Shown here: positions 1 through 6,578 of the stretch, piece after piece
Layout of the letters: the number at the start of each line of letters is the position of its first letter
Numbering within the stretch: the first letter of the stretch is position 1
DNA from: Bradyrhizobium manausense
Lineage (GTDB): Bacteria; Pseudomonadota; Alphaproteobacteria; Rhizobiales; Xanthobacteraceae
Reading direction: 5' to 3'
Length of the DNA: 33,631 nt
NCBI RefSeq assembly: GCF_001440035.1
Contig: NZ_LJYG01000104.1
Span: forward strand, 123,656 to 157,286
Translations under genes and position numbers: made by a program
The notes under the pieces: generated by a model
Databases searched by the model: none
What the model saw: only the letters and a program-made list of their open reading frames with translations
What the model was told of the DNA's origin: nothing

Positions 1-48
1 GGAGGTTATATGAGCTGGTGGCGGGAACGAGGCAAGGTTCTCTCAGCC

Positions 49-151
49 GTCATTCCGGGGCGCGCGGAGCGCGAGCCCGGAATCCATCTCACCACCAGGA
101 CTGAGGCCCAATGGATTCCGGGTTCGATGCTGCGCATCGCCCCGGAATGAC
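49..151. repeat. Palindromic intergenic repeat, GTCATTCCGGGG type
   Basis: The two ends are near-perfect inverted complements: GTCATTCCGGGGCG at the left and CGCCCCGGAATGAC at the right. A second inverted pair lies inside (CCCGGAATCCAT and ATGGATTCCGGG). The element lies just past the stop codon of the E1/transketolase gene at 170, so its RNA hairpin could end or protect that transcript. It resembles the REP/RPE-like palindromes scattered between genes in Bradyrhizobium, and is related in design but not in sequence to the CGTCATTGCGAG repeats elsewhere in the window. Confidence 0.8.
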
Positions 152-169
152 CGAGGCGGGTTACCTCGA

Positions 170-2533
170 CTACACCGCCATCTTCCGATGCAGCACCGGC
201 GCGCCGGTGGTGAGGCTTTCGGCCGCATCGATGATGGCATTGGCATCGATGCCGTAATGGCGGTAGAGGTCGGCGATGGTGCCGGTCTGGCCGAACTGCT
301 CGACGCCGAGCGCCTCGACGCGATGGCCGCGGACGCTGCCGAGCCAGCCGAGCGCGGAGGGGTGGCCGTCGATCACGGTCACGATGCCGCAGTCGCGCGG
401 CAGCGGCGCCAGCAATTGTTCGATATGGCTGAGATGCTGCACGCCACGGCGGTCGCGCCGCAATTTTCGCGCGGCAGTCCAGCCGGAATGGAGGCGATCG
501 GCCGAGGTGATCGCGAGCAGGCCGATGTCGCGCCTGACCTCGCCGATGAAGCCGGTCGCCTCGATCGCCTCAGGCGCGACCGCGCCGGTATAGGCGATCA
601 CGAGCTCGGCATTGGGACCGGGCTTGCGCAGCCAATAGGCGCCGTCGGTGATGCCCTGCTGCAACTCCGGCGTCATGATGCGCTGCGCCTGCTCGATGCT
701 GCGCGTCGAGAGGCGGAGATAGACCGAGCCGCCCTCGCCCGGATCGCGCTGCATGTGCTCAAAGCCCCAGCCCATGATCACCGCGAGCTCGTCGACGAAG
801 GCTGGCTCGAACGAGGCAAGCCCGTCCTGCGCCATGCCGATCAAAGGCGTTGCGATCGACTGGTGCGCGCCGCCCTCGGGCGCCAGCGTGATGCCTGACG
901 GCGTCGCCGCCACCATGAAGCGCGCGTCCTGGTAGCAGGCATAGTTCAGCGCATCGAGGCCGCGCTCGATGAAGGGATCGTAGAGCGTGCCGACCGGCAA
1001 GAGCCGCGCGCCGTTGATCTGGTGCGACAGGCCGAGCGCCGAGAGCATGATGAACAAATTCATCTCGGCGATGCCGAGCTCGAGATGCTGGCCCTTCGGC
1101 GAAGCGTCCCAATTGTAGGTCGAGGGAATTTTCTCGCTGCGGAATAAGTCCGCCTTCGCGGCATTGGCGAACAGGCCGCGCCGGTTCACCCAGGGGCCGA
1201 GATTGGTCGAGACGGTGACATCGGGCGAGGTCGTGACGATGCGCTTTGCCAGCTCGCTGTCGCCGCGCGCGATCTCGTTCAGCACGAGGCCAAAACCCTG
1301 CTGCGTCGACATCTGCGACGACGGCTTGAAGGCGAGCTGGGCGGGCACCTCGACCACCGGCGCGGTCAGGCGGCGGCCGTCCTGGTTGAACGGCACGCGC
1401 GCGAGAAACGCGTCGAGCTCGGCGGCGCTCTGCGGCAGGCCCTCGTACTTGTCCCATTCATGGCCGGGGCGGATGTTCTGGCTCTCGCGATATTTCTCCA
1501 TCTGAGTAACCGTCATCAGGCCGGCATGGTTGTCCTTGTGGCCCTGGAACGGCAGGCCTACGCCCTTGATGGTGTAGGCGATGAAGCAGACCGGGCGGTC
1601 ATGGTCGATGGACTCGAACGCCTCGACCATGCTCGCCATGTCGTGGCCGCCGAGATTCGACATCAACGCCAGCAGCTCCTCGTCGCTGCGCTTGTCGATC
1701 AGCGCAGTGATCGGGCCCTGGTCGCCGATCTCGTCGTGCAGATGCTTGCGGAACGCCGCGCCGCCCTGGAAGCATAGCGCGGCGTAGAGCGCGTTCGGGC
1801 AATTGTCGATCCAGCGCTTCAGCGCCTCGCCGCCCGGCTCCGCGAAAGCCTCGCGCATCAGCCGGCCGTATTTCACGATCACCACGTCCCAGCCGAAATT
1901 GCGGAACATGGTCTCGAACTTTTCCCACAGACCTTCGCGCACGACGGCGTCGAGCGACTGCCTGTTATAGTCGACCACCCACCAGGTGTTGCGCAGGCCG
2001 TGCTTCCAGCCCTCGGCCAGCGCCTCGAAGATGTTGCCCTCGTCCATCTCGGCATCGCCGACGAGGGCGATCATCCGCCCTTCGCGGCGATCCTTCATCC
2101 AGCCATGCGCCTTGACGTAATCCTGCACCAGCGAGGCAAACAGCGTCTGCGCGACGCCGAGGCCGACCGAGCCGGTGGAGAAGTCGACGTCGTCGACGTC
2201 CTTGGTGCGCGAGGGATAGGACTGCGCGCCCTTGAAGCCGCGGAAGTTCTCCAGCTTTTCGCGGCTTTGCCGGCCGAACAGATACTGGATGGCATGGAAC
2301 ACCGGGCTCGCATGCGGCTTCACCGCGACGCGGTCCTCTGGCCGCAGCACATGAAAGTACAGCGCCGACATGATGGTGGCGAGCGAGGCCGAGGAGGCCT
2401 GATGGCCGCCGACCTTGAGTCCGTCCGCGTTGGAGCGGATGTGGTTGGCGTGGTGGATGGTCCATGACGACAGCCACAGCGCCTTGCGGGCGAGAGCAGT
2501 CAGGATTTCGAGACGCGCGGAATCGACGGGCAT
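170..2533 (-). CDS. ThDP-dependent 2-oxoacid dehydrogenase E1 / transketolase-like enzyme (AceE/MdeB type)
   Basis: The 787-residue product resembles the homodimeric pyruvate dehydrogenase E1 family. That family decarboxylates a 2-oxoacid on thiamine diphosphate and passes the acyl group to an E2 lipoyl enzyme. The ThDP/metal signature is visible at residues 159-190 (GDAEMDEGN followed by DYNRQSLD), with the His-rich cofactor region at 27-31 (HHANH) and the second pyrimidine-binding domain in the C-terminal half (LELGIAEMN). It is about 100 residues shorter than typical AceE. I chose the ATG at 2533 (MPVDSARLE); the open frame runs 66 codons further, but that extension crosses the promoter region and looks noncoding. 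The gene is divergent from an Lrp/AsnC regulator, as mdeB is from mdeR in Pseudomonas putida, so a substrate such as 2-oxobutyrate is possible (inference). No E2, E3 or methionine gamma-lyase gene is nearby. Confidence 0.85.
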   Translation of the reverse strand: MPVDSARLEILTALARKALWLSSWTIHHANHIRSNADGLKVGGHQASSASLATIMSALYFHVLRPEDRVAVKPHASPVFHAIQYLFGRQSREKLENFRGFKGAQSYPSRTKDVDDVDFSTGSVGLGVAQTLFASLVQDYVKAHGWMKDRREGRMIALVGDAEMDEGNIFEALAEGWKHGLRNTWWVVDYNRQSLDAVVREGLWEKFETMFRNFGWDVVIVKYGRLMREAFAEPGGEALKRWIDNCPNALYAALCFQGGAAFRKHLHDEIGDQGPITALIDKRSDEELLALMSNLGGHDMASMVEAFESIDHDRPVCFIAYTIKGVGLPFQGHKDNHAGLMTVTQMEKYRESQNIRPGHEWDKYEGLPQSAAELDAFLARVPFNQDGRRLTAPVVEVPAQLAFKPSSQMSTQQGFGLVLNEIARGDSELAKRIVTTSPDVTVSTNLGPWVNRRGLFANAAKADLFRSEKIPSTYNWDASPKGQHLELGIAEMNLFIMLSALGLSHQINGARLLPVGTLYDPFIERGLDALNYACYQDARFMVAATPSGITLAPEGGAHQSIATPLIGMAQDGLASFEPAFVDELAVIMGWGFEHMQRDPGEGGSVYLRLSTRSIEQAQRIMTPELQQGITDGAYWLRKPGPNAELVIAYTGAVAPEAIEATGFIGEVRRDIGLLAITSADRLHSGWTAARKLRRDRRGVQHLSHIEQLLAPLPRDCGIVTVIDGHPSALGWLGSVRGHRVEALGVEQFGQTGTIADLYRHYGIDANAIIDAAESLTTGAPVLHRKMAV

Positions 2534-2663
2534 GGCGATGCTCCGGAAAATAAGGCGGATCATACGCCCGCCGGCGGCGCCAGATTTCTCAATTTTTCGC
2601 GTCATACCGACCGATATTGGGATACCATACCAACACCGGCCATGAAATACAGGTTCTATTCCA
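2534..2663. promoter_or_regulatory. Divergent promoter region, E1 gene / Lrp-type regulator
   Basis: This 130-bp region separates the two divergent start codons. Lrp/AsnC regulators commonly control both themselves and the divergent gene from such a region. The part near 2585-2660 is less GC-rich than its surroundings and includes ATACCATACC and ATGAAATACAGG, but I cannot define a single clear operator or -35/-10 pair. Confidence 0.45.
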
Positions 2664-3125
2664 ATGCCCGAGCTCGACGCCATCGACCGCAAGATCCTCA
2701 GCCATCTCCAGAACGACAGCCGCCTGACCATGCAGGAACTCGCCGACAGGGTCGGCCTGTCGGTCTCGCCCTGTCATCGCCGGGTCAAGCTGCTGGAGGA
2801 GCGCGGCGTGATCTCGCGCTATGTCGCGACCGTCGACCAGAAGGCGCTGGGGCTGCATGTCAGCGTCTTCATCTCGATCAAGCTGGCGCGGCAGAAGGAG
2901 GAGGACCTCAACCGCTTCGCCCGCGCCATCTCGAAATGGGACGAGGTGCTGGAGTGCTATCTGATGACCGGCAACCGCGATTATCTGCTGCGCGTGGTCG
3001 CAGCCGACCTCGCCTCCTACGAGACGTTCCTGAAGACCAAGCTGACCCGGCTCGACGGCATCGCATCGATCGAGTCCAGCTTTGCGCTCAGCCAGGTCAA
3101 ATATTCGATCGCGCTGCCGGTGTGA
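2664..3125 (+). CDS. Lrp/AsnC family transcriptional regulator
   Basis: This 153-residue protein has the full length and layout of Lrp/AsnC regulators. The N-terminal winged helix-turn-helix starts with the typical LDAIDRKILSHLQNDSR and continues through LTMQELADRVGLS at about residues 21-34, followed by the SPCHRRVKLLEERGVI recognition/linker segment. A C-terminal RAM ligand-binding/oligomerisation domain spans about residues 65-150, with the family-typical VLECYLMTGNRDYLLRV. Such proteins form octamers and respond to amino acids. It is divergent from the E1/transketolase-like gene, so it is probably the local regulator of that gene (inference from layout). The ATG at 2664 is the natural start because the protein then begins exactly at the family N-terminus. 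Confidence 0.93.
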   Translation: MPELDAIDRKILSHLQNDSRLTMQELADRVGLSVSPCHRRVKLLEERGVISRYVATVDQKALGLHVSVFISIKLARQKEEDLNRFARAISKWDEVLECYLMTGNRDYLLRVVAADLASYETFLKTKLTRLDGIASIESSFALSQVKYSIALPV

Positions 3126-3159
3126 GGCGACGCTCCCTCGTCGTCATTGCCGGTGACTG

Positions 3160-4239
3160 TCATCGCCACGGCTGCACGATGATCTTGGTGTGGGCCTCGG
3201 GATTGGCGAGATCGGCGAAGGCTTTGGCAACGCCGTCGATGCCGACCTCCGCCGTCACCATCGCCGCGGCGTCCACCTGTCCTTCGGCGATCAGGCGCAG
3301 CGAGGCTGCAAACTCTTCCGGCGTGTAGCCGAGCACGTACTGGACGTTGAGCTCCTTCATGATGCCGAGCATGGGCTCGTGTCTGTCGCTCTCCATGCAG
3401 ACGCCGACCACGACGATCCTGGCGTCGCGCGGGGCGCCCTCGAACACTTGCTGCAACAAGCCGGGCACGCCGACGCATTCGAAGATGATCGCGGGCTTCA
3501 GCGCCGGCAGCATGGCCTGTAACGGCGGTCGCGCCGCCTTCTCCGCCTCCGACATCTGCGCGTGCTCGGCCCAGGTCGCATAGGGCTGCGACACCTTGGG
3601 ATCGACGACGATATCGGCGCCGAGCTTTGCGGCGAGCGCCCGCCGCGCCGGCGAATAGTCGGCGGCGATGATCGGGTGCAGGCCCTCGATCTTCAGCGCC
3701 GCGATCACGGCAAGGCCGACCGGGCCGCAGCCGATCACCAGCGGCACCTCGCCGCCTTGGATATTTGCCTTCGCCACGGCGTGAACGCCGACCGCGAGCG
3801 GCTCGGTCAGCGCGGCATGTTCCGGCGCGAGGCCGTTCGGCACTTCCAGCAGCAGCGGCTCGCTGAGCAGCATCTGCTCCGCATAGCCGCCGACAAACTC
3901 GTTGGAATAACCGATGCCCTTGATGCCCTCAGGCGTCAGCAGCGCGGGCAGCGAGCACACATGTGTGCCGGGCTTCAGCTTGCGCGTCGTGCCGGGGCCG
4001 AAATCGACGATCTCGCAGCAGAACTCGTGACCGAACACGACATCCCGCGACAGATCCATCGGGGTGCGCCCGGTCTTCTTGGCCATCTCGACCATCCGCG
4101 GCGCGTGCTGGCGCGCGTGCAGGTCGGAACCGCAGATGCCGCAGGCGAGCGTCTTGACCAGCACCTGGCCGTGACAGGGCTTCGGCTCCGCCATCTGCCC
4201 GGCGACAATCTCGCCGTTCCTGAAAATCGCCGCGCGCAT
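3160..4239 (-). CDS. Zinc-dependent alcohol dehydrogenase family protein (MDR)
   Basis: This is a 359-residue medium-chain dehydrogenase/reductase that would oxidise an alcohol or reduce a carbonyl with NAD(P). The catalytic zinc region is visible as CGICGSDLH (residues 33-41) and GHE (70-72), and the dinucleotide-binding motif as GCGPVG at 170-175. The usual four-cysteine structural-zinc lobe after the GHE motif is missing: the corresponding region reads HVCSLPALLTPEG. It may therefore be a single-zinc member. The start is well supported by AGGAGG about 6 bp upstream of the ATG at 4239. Its 3' end faces the Lrp gene 34 bp away, and the DMT gene lies 60 bp upstream on the same strand. The substrate is unknown. 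Confidence 0.88.
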   Translation of the reverse strand: MRAAIFRNGEIVAGQMAEPKPCHGQVLVKTLACGICGSDLHARQHAPRMVEMAKKTGRTPMDLSRDVVFGHEFCCEIVDFGPGTTRKLKPGTHVCSLPALLTPEGIKGIGYSNEFVGGYAEQMLLSEPLLLEVPNGLAPEHAALTEPLAVGVHAVAKANIQGGEVPLVIGCGPVGLAVIAALKIEGLHPIIAADYSPARRALAAKLGADIVVDPKVSQPYATWAEHAQMSEAEKAARPPLQAMLPALKPAIIFECVGVPGLLQQVFEGAPRDARIVVVGVCMESDRHEPMLGIMKELNVQYVLGYTPEEFAASLRLIAEGQVDAAAMVTAEVGIDGVAKAFADLANPEAHTKIIVQPWR

Positions 4240-4299
4240 TCGGCCCCTCCTGATGTGTTGGAGCCGTTGATAGCACGTATCAGCGCGCGCAAACTTGCG

Positions 4300-5286
4300 T
4301 CAGGGGTTCGGAGACCGTGCCGCCTGCACCAAAACCTGGGCGCGGCGGACGCGCTCGCGGTGGGCGATGTAGAGCCCGCTGGCGACGATGAAGGCCGCTC
4401 CCGTGATGGTCCAGACATCGGGCAGCTCGCCGAAGACGAAGAAGCCCAAAATGCTGACCCACAGCAGCTGCGTGTACGAGAACGGCGCCAGCACCGAGGC
4501 ATCGCCGTAGCGATAGGCCAGCACGATGATCCACTGCCCGACGGTGGAGGCCAGGCCGATCACGATGCCGAGCCCGATGCCTGTCCAGGTCGGCGTGACC
4601 CAGACGAACGGCACCATCACGGTGAGGATCGCAACACCCGTGAGCGCCGAATAGGCCATCGTGGTGAGAACGGCCTCACGCCCGCTCATCAGGCGCGTCA
4701 TGATCAGTGCGGCGGCCCAGCAGAATGCCGAGACGATCGGGAAGAACGCCGCGACGTGGAATGTGGCCGAGCCCGGACGAATGATGATCATCACGCCAAC
4801 CAGGCCGACCGCGGTCGCGATCCAGCGGCGCATGCCGACCTTCTCGCTGAGGAAGACGATCGAGAGTGCGGTGACGAACAGCGGCGAGATGAAGCCGGTG
4901 GCAGAGGCCTCCGCGATGGGAAGGAAGCGCAAGCCGGTGATGAAGAAGAGCGAGGAACCGAGCAGCGCCGTGCCGCGCATGATCTGCAGGCCCAGCCGCT
5001 CGGTCCGCATCGCATGCAGCGGCGAGCCCGGCAGCATCACCGGCAGGAACATGAGCGCGAAGGTGACGAAGCGAATCCAGGTGATCTCGATCGACGGCAG
5101 GCTCGATGACAAATATTTCGAAGTGACGTCGGAGCAGCCGAGAAATACCGTCGACAGCAGTACCAGCGCGATGCCCTTGAAGGGATGGTCGACGCGCGCA
5201 GGCGCGCGGCGAGCCTCCTGCTTCTTCTCCGGCAAGGGCATGGGAATACTGTCGAGCCTTGCGGCTGCAGCAGGTGGCGGTGTCAC
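4300..5286 (-). CDS. EamA/DMT-family transporter
   Basis: The 328-residue product is a membrane protein of the drug/metabolite transporter superfamily, with two tandem EamA repeats and about ten hydrophobic helices. The first repeat begins at GIALVLLSTVFLGCSDVTSK; the second runs from about residue 165 (AAFFPIVSAFCWAAALIMTRL) to the C-terminus. These proteins usually export small metabolites or amino acids from the cytoplasm. The start is uncertain: the open frame begins with a GTG at 5286, but an ATG at 5241 would remove 15 Ala/Pro-rich residues and leave a charged cytoplasmic N-tail. Neither has a strong ribosome binding site. Its substrate cannot be read from sequence. A role linked to the neighbouring dehydrogenase is only a guess from adjacency. 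Confidence 0.87.
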   Translation of the reverse strand: MTPPPAAAARLDSIPMPLPEKKQEARRAPARVDHPFKGIALVLLSTVFLGCSDVTSKYLSSSLPSIEITWIRFVTFALMFLPVMLPGSPLHAMRTERLGLQIMRGTALLGSSLFFITGLRFLPIAEASATGFISPLFVTALSIVFLSEKVGMRRWIATAVGLVGVMIIIRPGSATFHVAAFFPIVSAFCWAAALIMTRLMSGREAVLTTMAYSALTGVAILTVMVPFVWVTPTWTGIGLGIVIGLASTVGQWIIVLAYRYGDASVLAPFSYTQLLWVSILGFFVFGELPDVWTITGAAFIVASGLYIAHRERVRRAQVLVQAARSPNP

Positions 5287-5427
5287 TGTAGGAACCCGGC
5301 AAAAGGCGAATCGAGAGGCCTCATAAAAACGACAAATGCGCCGCGTTCACAACTTCCGAAAACAGGATGCCGATATGCACTGACGTCCACGCGCGTCAAC
5401 GCCCGGTTAATATTGCACGTTTGTGCG

Positions 5428-6267
5428 CTACAGCATCGGCAGGCTGCGCGGCTTCGGGCCGCGCGGAAACGCCGCATCCAGCGCCGAAATCTCCTCTTTC
5501 GTCAGCACGAGATCGCCGGCCGCCGCATTTTCGCCGGCATGTTCCGCGGACGACGCCTTCGGGATCGCGAACACCGTAGTCGCACGGGTGAGGAAGCTCA
5601 GCGCGACCTGACGCGGTGTCGCACGACGTGCCTCTGCAATGCGCGCCAGCACCGCGCCGCCCTTGCTGCGCGCATCCGGAAAATCATCGTGCCCGAACGG
5701 CGAATAGGCGACGACGGCAACGCCGTGCCGCTCGCACCACGGGATCACGGCATGCTCGATCGCGCGCTCCTTGAGATGATAAAGCACCTGATTGCAGGCG
5801 ATCTTGCCTTCGCCCGCAACCTCGAGAATCTCGTCGAGATCATCGGCATCGAAATTGGAGACGCCCCAGGACTTGATCTTGCCTGATGTCACCAGCTCCT
5901 CGAATGCAGCGACGGTGTCCTCGAGATCATACGAGCCGCGCCAGTGCAGCAGATAGCAATCGAGACGATCCGTCCTCAGCCGCTTCAGCGAGCGCTCGCA
6001 GGCCGTGATGGTGCCACGGCGCGAGGCGTTGCTCGGCAGCACCTTGGAAACCAGAAACACCTCATCACGACGGCCCGCGATCGCATCGGCAATGACAAGC
6101 TCGGCATCGCCATACATCTCGGCGGTGTCGATATGGGTCATGCCGAGATCGAGCCCGCGCTGAAGTGCCGCGATGGCGCGCTTGCGCTCGCCATGGTCGA
6201 GATACCAGGTGCCCTGCCCGATGACAGAGACGTCGGTGCCGGTCTTGCCGAAGGGTTTTGTTTTCAT
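5428..6267 (-). CDS. Aldo/keto reductase
   Basis: This 279-residue protein has the full catalytic tetrad of the aldo/keto reductase superfamily: Asp47 (HIDTAE), Tyr52 (EMYG), Lys75 (LVSKV) and His108 (LLHW). It should be a soluble (beta/alpha)8 NADPH-dependent carbonyl reductase. The C-terminal IPKASSAEH segment matches the cofactor-phosphate-binding stretch of the family. The ATG at 6267 follows a GGAG site by 7 bp. Immediately upstream, starting 22 bp before the ATG, lies a 157-bp inverted-repeat element, so the gene's promoter must lie inside or beyond that element. The physiological substrate is unknown. Confidence 0.93.
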   Translation of the reverse strand: MKTKPFGKTGTDVSVIGQGTWYLDHGERKRAIAALQRGLDLGMTHIDTAEMYGDAELVIADAIAGRRDEVFLVSKVLPSNASRRGTITACERSLKRLRTDRLDCYLLHWRGSYDLEDTVAAFEELVTSGKIKSWGVSNFDADDLDEILEVAGEGKIACNQVLYHLKERAIEHAVIPWCERHGVAVVAYSPFGHDDFPDARSKGGAVLARIAEARRATPRQVALSFLTRATTVFAIPKASSAEHAGENAAAGDLVLTKEEISALDAAFPRGPKPRSLPML

Positions 6268-6288
6268 GTTTGTCTCCGGTCTTTATGT

Positions 6289-6445
6289 CGTCCTGGCCTA
6301 GTGCGCAATTGCGCACGGGAGCCAGGACCCATTACCACAGGGAGAGGTTGTTGCAGTAGATGGTGGCCACAGTGCGCCTCGACAACGCTGACCGGAAGTA
6401 ATGGGTCCTGGCTTTTCGTGCGCAATTGCGCACTGGGCCAGGACG
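6289..6445. repeat. Composite inverted-repeat element with terminal GTGCGCAATTGCGCAC palindromes (MITE-like)
   Basis: Each end carries the 16-bp perfect palindrome GTGCGCAATTGCGCAC (6301-6316 and 6418-6433). Each palindrome is flanked on the outside by CGTCCTGGCC and on the inside by AGCCAGGACCCATTAC, and the two ends are in inverted orientation. The whole is therefore an imperfect inverted repeat of about 45 bp around a non-palindromic core of about 60 bp. There is no coding capacity for a transposase. It looks like a nonautonomous mobile or REP-like element inserted directly upstream of the aldo/keto reductase ribosome binding site. Confidence 0.8.
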
Positions 6446-6482
6446 GCGATGGGAGACAATAGGAGTCCGACTATATCCACAT

Positions 6483-6562
6483 CGTCATTGCGAGCGCAGC
6501 GAAGCAATCCAGACTGTCACCTCGGAGGGACTCTGGATTGCTTCGCTGCGCTCGCAATGACG
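6483..6562. repeat. CGTCATTGCGAG palindromic repeat, perfect copy
   Basis: The outer 31 bp at each end (6483-6513 and 6532-6562) are exact inverted complements around an 18-bp loop. It begins CGTCATTGCGAGCGCAGCG and ends with its complement. The element lies 17 bp beyond the nasC stop codon and could act as a transcript-ending or 3'-protecting hairpin for the nitrate operon. Related copies are at 27914-28035 and 29609-29689. Confidence 0.9.
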
Positions 6563-6578
6563 GTGGAAAAAGCCGGGC

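Noticed and set aside
10..150. 46-codon ORF with GGAGG upstream at the left edge of the window
   Set aside because: Most of it is the palindromic repeat 49-151, and its product has no recognisable character. A good ribosome binding site alone does not support it, and the upstream context is cut off.
3562..5109. Long plus-strand open frame of 515 codons
   Set aside because: It is antisense to the zinc alcohol dehydrogenase and the DMT transporter, which both have clear family motifs. Its own product is Arg/Asp/Gln/His-rich, typical of a shadow frame in GC-rich DNA.
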